From positions 55,578 to 119,577 of the forward strand of contig JBBJJH010000012.1 in NCBI GenBank assembly GCA_037623315.1: 64,000 nucleotides of DNA, written 5' to 3'. The stretch is from Halanaerobiaceae bacterium ANBcell28. Lineage in GTDB: Bacteria > Bacillota > Halanaerobiia > Halanaerobiales > DTU029. The notes under the pieces are model-generated. The model searched no databases. It saw only the letters and a program-made list of their open reading frames with translations, and was not told where the DNA came from. Both the position numbers and the translations under genes were made by a program. Positions 18,129 to 27,022 of this stretch are shown here, in pieces; position 1 is the stretch's first letter, and every line of letters begins with the position of its first letter.

Positions 18129-19868
18129 ATGAAAACATTTTTTCCTTGTAAAATTCATAATACTGATGATACAAATGGGGATAAGCCTGCTTATGCCATA
18201 TTAAGTTTTCAAGAGGATTTTGATCTATTTGATGCTATTAAAAGAGTAAAGGAATCTTCACCAAAAAATATATTTATCATAATAAATGGACAACAGTCAG
18301 GACATAATAAAGCAGGTCATGAGACAGATAAAAGGTTTGGGCTAGCGTTGTGTGGTACTAATAGAATAGGAGATAAAATATTTGATTGGGGAATCTTAAA
18401 AGATAAAGTGCAAGAGATTCATAATGCTGTTGGATATACAGGTGTATGGCAAGGTGATTATAGGATCTATACATCATTTGCATATCGCAGTGTAGCTTCG
18501 GTTTTATTTGATGAATATGGAGAGAGGGATTTGATAATTAATATAGTCAATGCCAAATATGAGTGGGGGCAAAGTAAGAACAGAAATACAGCATCTTTTG
18601 AGAATTTTTGTAATGATTTAAAAAAAATTTTAGTTTCGATAAAGAATATAACTGATATACGTTTTTTTATTGCTGGGTTTAGTCGAGGAGGAATGTTTGC
18701 TCTACGATTAGGACAGTGGCTAAGTAAATATGGTAAAGAAAGAATTGTAGTTACTATAGATCCAGTACAAAATCGTCAAAAAGAGCACTTAGATTGGGCT
18801 TTAGGCTGGGGAAGATGGAGACAAGCTGTCTTGAAAAGGAATAGAGGGTGGGAAAAAGTTTCTCCCTTACCCTTGCCCTTAAATTGGGATATGTATAGAT
18901 TTCCTATTTTGAAAGGAAAAGCAGATAAGCATTATAACGTATTTCAACGTTTTATAGGACCTGATCATCTTGCATGGCCGAGGGGGAGTGCAGTTAATAA
19001 TGCAATTGCACCAGGGGCTGAATTGACAGGAAATCGATCAAGTAGTCCTAATAATAAGTATAGTAAACTTCCTGATGTATCTCCTTTTGATCAGCTTGAT
19101 ATTAGCTGTAACGATCATACTATGATGCCTAAAAAGTATAGGGAGTGGGTATTAGATATAGCTCATAAACATTTTGAAGCTTTGGATCCAATAAGATGTA
19201 CACCTTCGCAAGCCCTACCAGGTTCACATGTAAATATTTCAAGAAGTGATGATCTAGATTCAGGTAATATCTTTATGGCTCGTCAAGTTTATATTGATCA
19301 AAGACAAATAGATTCAGTATGGAATAAAAATAAGAAAATAATTGATATTGAAATACCTGAGGATCTTTCAGCAGGTGAAAAATATATTTTTGCTAAAGAT
19401 CCTGGCCCTTATTTTTCTACAAGTTTTATAGTTGAACCGTTTATAAGATATGCTAGGAATTCTCCTAAGCGTGGATTTCCAAAAACAAAGATAGTAATTA
19501 CAGGAAGTTTTCCAATGAAAAAAAACAGAATATATTTTGATGATATGGAAATTAATCCTCATTATTCTGCACATGGTTTTTATTTTGAAGTTCCAGAATG
19601 TCAGGGTGGTTTGAAAGAAATTAAGATTTTACATGATGAAAAATGGTATAGTAATAGTTTAGAGTTTGTAGTCTGTGATCGTATTGCTAATAGAAGATCT
19701 AAGGAATTGCATTTGGAGGATTGTCCATGGTTAAAACTGATGAGTCCTAATAATAAAGTTGAGCTATCTTTGACATATGATAATCCTAAAAAAGATGGTT
19801 ATTATGATGCTTGTCATTGGTGTCATGTGAGGAAACCACATAAAATGGGGCCAAGTAAGAGTAGTTGA
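18129..19868 (+). CDS. Hydrolase-like protein with C-terminal Ada-like Cys/His cluster, unknown function
   Basis: I do not recognise this 579-residue protein as a named family. The N-terminal 350 residues look like an alpha/beta hydrolase: FFIAGFSRGGMFALRLGQWL gives a nucleophile elbow with S185, VVTIDPVQ offers an acid (D211), and SCNDHTMMP a possible histidine (H330). The GFSRG form recalls the DUF2235/T6SS-lipase group, but that is only a resemblance. Residues about 365-510 seem to be beta-rich Ig/TIG-like modules. The end has H528, C532, C562 and C565 in LHLEDCPWL and CHWCH, like the metal-binding Ada-type fold. There is no signal peptide or membrane helix. It has its own consensus promoter and a GGGGGG site, and no clear partner gene. 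Confidence 0.7.
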   Translation: MKTFFPCKIHNTDDTNGDKPAYAILSFQEDFDLFDAIKRVKESSPKNIFIIINGQQSGHNKAGHETDKRFGLALCGTNRIGDKIFDWGILKDKVQEIHNAVGYTGVWQGDYRIYTSFAYRSVASVLFDEYGERDLIINIVNAKYEWGQSKNRNTASFENFCNDLKKILVSIKNITDIRFFIAGFSRGGMFALRLGQWLSKYGKERIVVTIDPVQNRQKEHLDWALGWGRWRQAVLKRNRGWEKVSPLPLPLNWDMYRFPILKGKADKHYNVFQRFIGPDHLAWPRGSAVNNAIAPGAELTGNRSSSPNNKYSKLPDVSPFDQLDISCNDHTMMPKKYREWVLDIAHKHFEALDPIRCTPSQALPGSHVNISRSDDLDSGNIFMARQVYIDQRQIDSVWNKNKKIIDIEIPEDLSAGEKYIFAKDPGPYFSTSFIVEPFIRYARNSPKRGFPKTKIVITGSFPMKKNRIYFDDMEINPHYSAHGFYFEVPECQGGLKEIKILHDEKWYSNSLEFVVCDRIANRRSKELHLEDCPWLKLMSPNNKVELSLTYDNPKKDGYYDACHWCHVRKPHKMGPSKSS

Positions 19869-19952
19869 ATTAGTTTTTGTTTCTGTTTCTGTTTAGTTTT
19901 GCTAATAGTTAGTTTGTCTAAGTTTTTTCTTAGTTTGAAGTTTATACTTGAA

Positions 19953-19988
19953 ATACAAAACGTCCTCAAGTTTATTCTGAGGGCGTTT
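19953..19988 (-). terminator. Terminator of the RseC-family gene
   Basis: A 10-bp stem (19959-19968 with 19978-19987) overlaps the last codons of the gene and, read on the minus strand, continues into TTTTGTATTT. On the plus strand no T-run follows, so it serves mainly the minus-strand gene. Confidence 0.75.
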
Positions 19989-20421
19989 CAACGATTTCTT
20001 TAATTTTAGGGTGGTATTCTTTCTTTCTTGATAATATTTTATCGATAATCCTAATAAATAAAAATGAGCATGCTAAAAAAAGAAGAGAACTTATAATACC
20101 GACTATTTCTGTTCCTTGATATCCTAATAATTCTATAATGTAGATTCCCATAAAATACCCTGCTATCATAAATATTAATGGGATAATATAAATTATTATT
20201 GATGCAATAACAACAGGTTGGTCTTTCATTTCTATTTTTACAAACTGACCTATTTTAGCCCCAATTGGATTATCGACTTCAATTTCAATCTCATCTACTT
20301 CGTGACTTTCTGGCTGTGCTAATTGACATTTGTTAGTACATTTGCTACATAAGGAATGACGTTTTATTTTTACCAGGGCTTGATTGCCTTTCTTATTTAG
20401 TATTTCTCCTATTTCTTCCAT
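19972..20421 (-). CDS. SoxR-reducing/RseC-MucC family membrane protein
   Basis: This 149-residue protein has the RseC/MucC layout: an N-terminal domain with a cysteine cluster C25, C28, C32 (SLCSKCTNKC), a beta segment with KIGQFVKIEM-like sequence (actually GAKIGQFVKIE), and two membrane helices at about 72-94 and 101-123. In proteobacteria relatives take part in SoxR reduction or in sigma-E control; in anaerobic Bacillota the role is less clear but probably redox-linked membrane regulation. The ATG whose first base is at 20421 follows AAAGGGAGG; 17 upstream in-frame codons lack a site. It is divergent from acnB. Confidence 0.88.
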   Translation of the reverse strand: MEEIGEILNKKGNQALVKIKRHSLCSKCTNKCQLAQPESHEVDEIEIEVDNPIGAKIGQFVKIEMKDQPVVIASIIIYIIPLIFMIAGYFMGIYIIELLGYQGTEIVGIISSLLFLACSFLFIRIIDKILSRKKEYHPKIKEIVETPSE

Positions 20422-20670
20422 TGTTGTGACCTCCCTTTTTATTATTATACTCCTTCTTTTCTTAATTATCAATTATATTTAACAGCAAGGAAGGAGTTCT
20501 CAAATAATTGCAGAAATTATTAAAGGGCTGAAGATATATAGGGAGCTTCTTGTTTTTTATTTGTAAATTTAATAATTTTATTATATAATTTAAAAGGAAA
20601 AGCTATTACGTTAGATATATTGTAAATTAAGCTAATTTATTAGCTAAAAAATATATTGGAGGAATTGAGT

Positions 20671-23181
20671 ATGAAAGTAGAATTAATGAATATGCTAAAT
20701 GATTACAAAGCTAGAGCATTGAAAAGAAAAGATAGCTTTGATTTATTACCAAGACCTTTGAAAAAAAACGAACTTGATTTAATAATTGAAGGTTTAAGTT
20801 TAGAGGGTCTTAATCAGGAAACTTTTACAGTTTTTGAAGAAGAAAATTTAGACAAGTTATTACTTAGACTACTTGCTAATGAGGTTAGACGTGGTACTTT
20901 CCCTTCTTCTTATGCTAAGGCACAGGGGCTGGCTGATTTTGTAAGAGGAGAAAGAAAGTCTGATTATTTATCTCCACTAGATGCATTAGAATTGCTAAAT
21001 GATATGAAGGGTGGAGCTGCTGCTGTTGAGTTAGTAAACTTGCTAGAAGAAGGCTTATATGTAGATGATATAATTAATATTTTAAAAGATACAGTATTAA
21101 TTAATAAAGAAGACTTTGATAACTTACTTGAATTAAGCGATAAAATTGAAGGAATAGATGATTTAGTAGTTACTTGGGCAGAAAAATATTTTGCAAGAGA
21201 CTGGAAGTTAAATGATCGATATGAAGGGCTGACTATTAAGGTAGGAAATAATATTACAACAGGACATTTGAGTCCTTCTAAAAATGCAGATAGTAGAACT
21301 GATCAACCATTGCATGCACAATATATAATGGATGGTCGTGAAGATGAAGCTGATTTTTTAGAGAGATTAGCAAACCTTAAGAAAAAAAATGATGATGTTA
21401 TTTTTGTAGCTGGCGAAGCTTTAGGAGAGGGTTCTTCCAGGAAATCTGCTACCTATACAATGTTGCAGGTATTGGGTAAAGATCTTAATGGAGAACCAGA
21501 AAAGAAAGTAGGAGGCGTTGTTTTAGCAAAAAGTATGGCTCCTATCTTTAAAAATTCTTTAATTGCTTCAGCTATTTTACCCCTTATTTGTGATACTGAT
21601 GATATCAATGAGGGAGATAGTCTGGAAGTAAATATTGATGATAAAGAAGTAATTGTTAATGGAGATAAAAAGATTTCTGTTAAATTACCAATTGAGTATC
21701 AATTGCAAAAAATTGCAGCAGGTGGAATGAATTATTTCGATGCAGGTAATGAGCTACAAAAATGGGCTATTACTTACTGTGAAGAGAACGGCATAGATTA
21801 TGATAAGGCTGAAATCGGTAATGAAAACAATGCTGGTAAGAACATTCCACAGACACTAGCACAGAAGATAGTCGGCATGAATAGACTGGATGGTAAAGAT
21901 ACAGTCTTACCTGGTGAAACTGCTGAACTTAGAATAAGAGGTGTTTTCTCACAGGATACAACAGGTCCCATGACAATAGAAGAATATCAATCTATGTCCG
22001 GAGGGCAGTTTGGTGCTGAATTCGTTGTTCAATCTTTGTGCCACACAGGAGAGTGTCCTTCTTCAGAAGATAGGAATAAACAGAAGTATATGGATGATTT
22101 TATTACTGCTCGTGGTGGTGTCTGCTTGAAACCAGGTGAAGGTATTATCCATACTATTGCTAATCGCTTTGTTTTACCTACGGATGTAATTGTAGGAGGA
22201 GATTCTCATACTAGAACTCCTAGAGGATTGTCTTTCCCTGCAGCTTCGGATATTGTAGCTGGAGCTATGAAGTATGGTAAACAGGATTTAACAATGGATG
22301 AATCTGTACGTGTAGTTTTTGAAGGCAGTCCCAGGAAAGGAATTACTGCTCGTGACCTTGTCTCTACACTCGTGGTATATGCAGATAAAACTGTAGGTAA
22401 AGGTATTTATAATGGTAGGATTATTGAGATGGAAGGTGTAGAGTTTTTGGACTCTGATGAAAGATATATACTAACAAATGCTGTTGCAGAGCGTAGTGCT
22501 TCAGCTGGAACTGTTCCTGCTGATGAGAAAACTATTGAAACTATTAAAGAGAATCTTGAGTATTTGAAAGCTAGAAGTGATGCAGATATTAGCCCTTCAG
22601 TTAAGGATACTATTGAGTCAATGGAAGATTTCTTGAAAGATCCTGTTTTCTTAAAAGCCGATGAGAACGCGGAATATGCAGCTACTATTGTGATACCTCT
22701 TGATAAAGTTACTGAGCCTTTAGTTGCTAAACCACATCACCCTGATAATGTAGCTGAATTATCAGAAGTAGCTAATACTAAACTGGATGAAGTTTTCATA
22801 GGTAGTTGTGTTGGTGGCGATATAGAAAGTATTAGAGCAGCTGCCAGAATTGTAGAAGGGCATACAATCCCACATGAAGTTAATTTTGTAGTTAGTCCTG
22901 CTTCTCTTGATATTTATACTGAGTTGGCTTCTGATGGCAGTCTTGCTAAGCTGGCTGCTGCTGGTGCGACTGTTATAATGCCTGGCTGTGGTCTTTGTAT
23001 GGGTAATAAAAGGAGAATTGGTGCTGGCTCTACAGCTTTAACAACTACTACTCGTAATTATCAATCTAGAATTGGTCCAGCAGATTCTAAGACATACCTT
23101 GGTAGTGCTCATGTAGCAGCTTGTGCAGCTATATTAGGTAGGTTCCCAAGTGTAGATGAATATTTTGAGATGTTTAAATAG
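20671..23181 (+). CDS. acnB: Aconitate hydratase B
   Basis: This 836-residue enzyme isomerises citrate and isocitrate. The domain order is that of AcnB, not AcnA: an N-terminal HEAT-like region (about 1-160), then the swivel domain (TTGHLSPSKNADSRTDQPLHA, GEALGEGSSRKSAT), then the catalytic core. The 4Fe-4S ligands expected are C713 (FIGSCVGGD) and C773/C776 (MPGCGLCMGN). ATG 20671 follows GGAGGA with seven-base spacing; a TTG at 20656 lies upstream of that site. The gene stands alone with its own terminator. In an anaerobe it would serve the citrate-to-glutamate branch. Relatives can also have 2-methylisocitrate dehydratase activity. Confidence 0.95.
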   Translation: MKVELMNMLNDYKARALKRKDSFDLLPRPLKKNELDLIIEGLSLEGLNQETFTVFEEENLDKLLLRLLANEVRRGTFPSSYAKAQGLADFVRGERKSDYLSPLDALELLNDMKGGAAAVELVNLLEEGLYVDDIINILKDTVLINKEDFDNLLELSDKIEGIDDLVVTWAEKYFARDWKLNDRYEGLTIKVGNNITTGHLSPSKNADSRTDQPLHAQYIMDGREDEADFLERLANLKKKNDDVIFVAGEALGEGSSRKSATYTMLQVLGKDLNGEPEKKVGGVVLAKSMAPIFKNSLIASAILPLICDTDDINEGDSLEVNIDDKEVIVNGDKKISVKLPIEYQLQKIAAGGMNYFDAGNELQKWAITYCEENGIDYDKAEIGNENNAGKNIPQTLAQKIVGMNRLDGKDTVLPGETAELRIRGVFSQDTTGPMTIEEYQSMSGGQFGAEFVVQSLCHTGECPSSEDRNKQKYMDDFITARGGVCLKPGEGIIHTIANRFVLPTDVIVGGDSHTRTPRGLSFPAASDIVAGAMKYGKQDLTMDESVRVVFEGSPRKGITARDLVSTLVVYADKTVGKGIYNGRIIEMEGVEFLDSDERYILTNAVAERSASAGTVPADEKTIETIKENLEYLKARSDADISPSVKDTIESMEDFLKDPVFLKADENAEYAATIVIPLDKVTEPLVAKPHHPDNVAELSEVANTKLDEVFIGSCVGGDIESIRAAARIVEGHTIPHEVNFVVSPASLDIYTELASDGSLAKLAAAGATVIMPGCGLCMGNKRRIGAGSTALTTTTRNYQSRIGPADSKTYLGSAHVAACAAILGRFPSVDEYFEMFK

Positions 23182-23240
23182 ATGAATTTTATCTGTAGAT
23201 AAAAACTAAATTATAAATTATTTTAAATAAATATAGAATT

Positions 23241-23287
23241 AAAATGCTTAACAGTGTGTTTTATTATCAGCTGTTAAGCATTTTTTT
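23241..23287 (+). terminator. Terminator after acnB
   Basis: A 14-bp perfect stem (23241-23254 with 23271-23284) with a 16-base loop, followed by T residues. Confidence 0.87.
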
Positions 23288-23530
23288 ATCATAAAACCCT
23301 TAAGCAATATTTATTATTTTTCCTTTTATATAATTATATTAAAATCTTAGAGGAATTTTTCTTTTTGTAAAGAAAGATGTATATAAGATTGTAAAATTTA
23401 CATAATATTGAATTTATTAAAATAAACTCCAGATAAATTTTTGATATAGATTTGTTTACAATAGGTTATTTTTGCAAGATATTTTTTTTATAAATTAAGT
23501 TAGTTTGAAATTACAATAGGAGGCATATTT
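23288..23530 (+). other. AT-rich gap before the small membrane protein
   Basis: I see no gene, repeat or structured RNA here. The only clear signal is the AGGAGG ribosome-binding site at its end. Confidence 0.5.
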
Positions 23531-23716
23531 ATGATATTTGCTATAGTAATACTTATAATAATCTCATATTTTGTATTTGTTGATGCTAAGAAAAGGGGAA
23601 TGAAAGCTGGTTTTTGGTCTGGTTTTACAATTTTTATTTTAATATTAGCCTTGCCTATCTATTTTATTGTAAGAAAACCAAAGATTTCTGGTACAGAAAA
23701 ATCAGTAGAAACTTGA
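23531..23716 (+). CDS. Small two-helix membrane protein
   Basis: This 61-residue protein is two membrane helices (about 2-17 and 29-47) joined by a positively charged turn (DAKKRGMKAG), with a polar tail. It is not a named family to me. An AATAGGAGGCATATTT site supports ATG 23531, which makes it likely to be real in spite of its size. It is 120 bases upstream of another membrane protein. Confidence 0.65.
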   Translation: MIFAIVILIIISYFVFVDAKKRGMKAGFWSGFTIFILILALPIYFIVRKPKISGTEKSVET

Positions 23717-23836
23717 AAACAAATAATTAAATGCTATCCATCGTTATCCATCCTATGTCGGAGATTTATATCACATAATAGTTTGGATTTATTATATCTT
23801 TAGAAGTTTAAAAATATTCTGGGAGGTTATTTATGT

Positions 23837-24436
23837 ATGGAAAAAGGAGATGTTCAATTAAGTAAATTCGAAAGAATTCTTGCATTTGGAATAATTGGAT
23901 GCATGCTTCTAGCAACTTGGGAGTTAGGACGTTTGTTAGTAGATGAATGGTTTTATGAATGGGTTAGAAAAGATAGTTTTGTACGAGAAAGAATTATTTT
24001 ATATGGAATCTCATTTATTATGTCATTTGGCTCAGTTTATTTTGCAGTTAAATACTCGGACAGTAGTAAGCGATTCATACAGACAATTAGTCGTGCTTTT
24101 TTATGGTATGGAACTATATTATTAATTAGCACTATTGCAATATTTGTTTTCGATTGTCTACCAGAAGTTGTTGCAGGATTTATTGGAGCAGGTGTTTTTA
24201 TGTTTGCGATATATCTTATTCAAAAAAAGTACTATACTAACGAAAGAAATATAAATAAAAGTCTTGAAAAGGGAAAATGCTTTTCTTGTGGTTATACTCT
24301 AATCCCAAGTTCTTTATATTGCTCACAATGCAATGAACGAGTAGGAATAATATGTAGAAAATGTGATACTTATGCAAGAATTAATGATGAGTACTGTTCA
24401 CAATGTGGCCATTCGCTATTTGAAGCAAAAAGTTAG
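23837..24436 (+). CDS. Four-helix membrane protein with C-terminal double zinc ribbon
   Basis: This 199-residue protein has four likely membrane helices (about 12-31, 55-72, 86-107 and 111-130) and then a cytoplasmic double zinc ribbon: CFSCGY, CSQCN, CRKCD and CSQCGH supply eight cysteines in four CxxC pairs, as in DZANK-type domains. The function is unknown. GGGAGG precedes; the in-frame ATG is 23837, while an ATG at 23833 is in another frame. A dockerin protein gene begins 55 bases later, but co-transcription is not certain. Confidence 0.75.
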   Translation: MEKGDVQLSKFERILAFGIIGCMLLATWELGRLLVDEWFYEWVRKDSFVRERIILYGISFIMSFGSVYFAVKYSDSSKRFIQTISRAFLWYGTILLISTIAIFVFDCLPEVVAGFIGAGVFMFAIYLIQKKYYTNERNINKSLEKGKCFSCGYTLIPSSLYCSQCNERVGIICRKCDTYARINDEYCSQCGHSLFEAKS

Positions 24437-24491
24437 GGTCGCTAAGTAGATGATTTAGTGGAGAAAGCTTAGTAATTAAGAGGAGGGTATT

Positions 24492-26324
24492 ATGAAAAAA
24501 ATATGTTTTTGTTTACTAGTTTTATCTATATTATTTATTTCATTATCACAAGTTCTTGCTAATGATATTATTTATGGAGATCTGGATTCTGATGGTATGC
24601 TTACGTCGCTTGATGTTACTTTGATGCAAAGGTATATAATTGGAGAAGATTTGCAAGTTCCATACGAAGTAGCTGATTTAAATGGAGATGGAGTTATTAA
24701 TAGTATGGATTTGGTTTTATTACAACGCTTTATTATGGGGCAGATAGATTTATTTCCAGTAGAAGAGATGAAAGATGAAGATATTTATATAAGAGGTTTA
24801 GAAGTTTATGAAAATGAGTATGGTAGTGGCTGGAGTGTAATTGATAAATTAATCATAGGTGTAGAACTATATTCTGATAGAGATTATAGTATTGCATCAA
24901 TGCCTGCAGAGCTAAATAATGCTACTTGGATTCAAACAGCAATGAATTCAAGAACTAATAATACTTTAGAATCTTATGCTTCATTTATTGTTGAAGAAGC
25001 AGGATATGTTTTCATTGCTCATTCTGATAGAATATTTAGCAAACCAGATTGGTTGTCAGAATATGAGAACACTGGGCATAAAATTAGAGTAAGAGAATCT
25101 GAAACAATAAAACGAAGTTTGACTTTATACAAAAGAAGTGTTTCAGCTGGTCAGCGTGTTAATGTTGGGGTAAATTCTAATGATGGAACAAGTTTTTCTT
25201 TGATGTATCCGATCATAGTTACAGGACGTATATCATTTCCTGATCCACCACAAGGGCCAGAATTTCCTGATTATCAGCAGGAAGTAGAAATAATCCGGTC
25301 AGGAAGCACCTGGTCAACTGATATTAATGGTCAAATAGTTTATTCAGGAAGAAGTATGGGAGATGCAATTAATGCAGCTACTAGTAGGGTGACAGAAGCG
25401 ATAATTAATATTAGAAATTCAGGAGATTTAGATACTAGGATAAACCCAGGTACTCATCAATTATTTGATTTTCATGGTAATACAGTAAATGCTTCATCTG
25501 GATTTCGAGCTGAGCATACAGATTGGATAAGCATTCGTAATTTGCATATGACTGGTTCTCCATCTTTTGCAATGTCTTTTCATGCTTGTTCAAATCTTCA
25601 TTTTCATAATATAGTGTTGGAATTAAATGATGGTGGTGGAATTAGAGTTGACAATGATTTATATAGTAATCCAACGAAAACAACGAATTTAAAAGTTACT
25701 GGCAGAATGTATATTGAAGGTACTAGGGGTCATGGTTTTGAAACATATACTATAGATGGGATTGAAATTGAGGAAATTATAACAAGGCATACAAATTATT
25801 GTGGACTTATTTTAAACGATTCTAGAAATGTTAAAATAGGCTTGGTTGACGCCTATAGAGCAAATTACGGTGGTGGTTATGCTGGTTTTAGAGTGGCAAA
25901 CTTTAATGGCCCTAATGTTGTAGTAGATAAACTAATTGCTAGAGAATGTGGTAGAGGATTCTTTAGTGTTTCAGGTAGTCACGGTACAACTATTAACCAG
26001 GTGGAAATTACTGGAAGCACAAGCCATGGAATATTGATTCAAAATACACAGGATACAGTAATTAATGGAGGAGTAGTATGGAACAATAGTAGTGGTGAAG
26101 CTATTAGACTTGCTAATGGTGCTCATGCTGGTGGTCCTACTCGTGATGTAACAATACAGAACCTTAGAGTTTATGGGCCACATACATTCGGGATTAGAGA
26201 TACAACAGATAATAACTACATTCTTAATAATGATTTACGAAATGCTGGCTCTAATAGGTCAAGAGACCTTGTAGTTGAAGGCAGTAATACAGTGGTTGAA
26301 GGAAACATATTAACTGGTGATTAA
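24492..26324 (+). CDS. Secreted dockerin protein with right-handed beta-helix domain
   Basis: This 610-residue protein starts with a signal peptide (1-23, cleavage after VLA). A type I dockerin follows at about 26-92: GDLDSDGMLTSLDVTLMQRYI and ADLNGDGVINSMDLVLLQRFI are two complete calcium loops with D at positions 1, 5 and 12. Residues about 100-250 form a beta-rich region, and 255-610 a right-handed parallel beta-helix (SIRNLHMTG, INQVEITGSTSHGILIQ, DVTIQNLRVYG repeats), a fold used by pectate lyases and other polysaccharidases. The substrate is not resolvable, but the DWISIRNLHM stretch resembles pectate-lyase-like proteins. GAGGAGGG precedes ATG 24492. The dockerin is N-terminal and closely similar to that of the GH26 gene downstream. 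Confidence 0.85.
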   Translation: MKKICFCLLVLSILFISLSQVLANDIIYGDLDSDGMLTSLDVTLMQRYIIGEDLQVPYEVADLNGDGVINSMDLVLLQRFIMGQIDLFPVEEMKDEDIYIRGLEVYENEYGSGWSVIDKLIIGVELYSDRDYSIASMPAELNNATWIQTAMNSRTNNTLESYASFIVEEAGYVFIAHSDRIFSKPDWLSEYENTGHKIRVRESETIKRSLTLYKRSVSAGQRVNVGVNSNDGTSFSLMYPIIVTGRISFPDPPQGPEFPDYQQEVEIIRSGSTWSTDINGQIVYSGRSMGDAINAATSRVTEAIINIRNSGDLDTRINPGTHQLFDFHGNTVNASSGFRAEHTDWISIRNLHMTGSPSFAMSFHACSNLHFHNIVLELNDGGGIRVDNDLYSNPTKTTNLKVTGRMYIEGTRGHGFETYTIDGIEIEEIITRHTNYCGLILNDSRNVKIGLVDAYRANYGGGYAGFRVANFNGPNVVVDKLIARECGRGFFSVSGSHGTTINQVEITGSTSHGILIQNTQDTVINGGVVWNNSSGEAIRLANGAHAGGPTRDVTIQNLRVYGPHTFGIRDTTDNNYILNNDLRNAGSNRSRDLVVEGSNTVVEGNILTGD

Positions 26325-26337
26325 GTATGGGTTTGGT

Positions 26338-26456
26338 ACTGCCACAGTGCAACGCAAGTCGATTGGCTATTACTGGTCTCAACATTGCGTTTATAATAGA
26401 AGAGGGCAGTGTTTTCATAGCATACATAGTCTTCTATGTGCTGCTGTGCTTTTTTT
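26338..26456 (+). ncRNA. Possible structured RNA or elaborate terminator after the beta-helix gene
   Basis: Two nested helices (26338-26343 with 26405-26410, and 26352-26357 with 26385-26390) are followed by a bulged hairpin (26419-26429 with 26434-26445) and, after four bases, seven T residues. It starts 14 bases after the stop codon. It could be a plain terminator region; the nested helices may be chance. Confidence 0.35.
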
Positions 26457-26459
26457 ATG

Positions 26460-27022
26460 TACATTCAGTAAATAGATTAGCAGTAGTCTATTTTAAACGC
26501 TTCTTCTTGCGTATCTTTGATAATTTGTTTCGCATAATTTGTTGCGCAATGAAGTTTCAATAAAGAAGAGTAAATGCGTATATATAATTTAAATTTAAGA
26601 ATTATAGTGGTAAATACCCATTTAATGACATGATTAATTGTTTTTTTAAGCAATTTTTACTATTGTTGCACATTATTACACAAAACTTTATAAAATTTGC
26701 TTGACAGTTAAAAATAATTATAATATAATTTATTAGAAGAATAATATGACATTAAAAGGAAAATGAATAAATTTTTCTTAAAAAATGAAATTTTGACAAA
26801 CGACCTTCCTTAATGAAGTCTCTATTAATCTTCGCTATAGCATACTGATTATTTATATTATTTAGAACCCAAACTTCGCAGTTGTTATAAATTCATCTTC
26901 GAAGTTTGGGTTTAGAATATAAAGTTTGTCTCCAAGTAGCTACATAAAAGAATTCGTTTCTATTAAATTAAGCTTGGATGAACAGTCAGTTAAATTAAAA
27001 ATTTTGAATGGAGATGATTTTA
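26460..27022 (+). promoter_or_regulatory. Intergenic region and long leader of the GH26 gene
   Basis: No convincing gene is present. The GH26 promoter is at 26701-26729, which leaves a leader of about 290 bases. Within it lies a perfect 13-bp hairpin (26866-26878 with 26900-26912) without a T-run, so it is not a normal terminator. The ribosome-binding site GGAG is at 27010-27013. Confidence 0.55.
26701..26729 (+). promoter_or_regulatory. Consensus sigma-A promoter for the GH26 gene
   Basis: TTGACA (26701-26706), a 17-base spacer and TATAAT (26724-26729) give a full consensus match. The start of transcription would be near 26736. Confidence 0.8.

Noticed and set aside
26327..26563. 78-codon open frame after the beta-helix gene
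   Set aside because: No ribosome-binding site, odd composition, and the region is better explained as a folded 3' region with a T-run.
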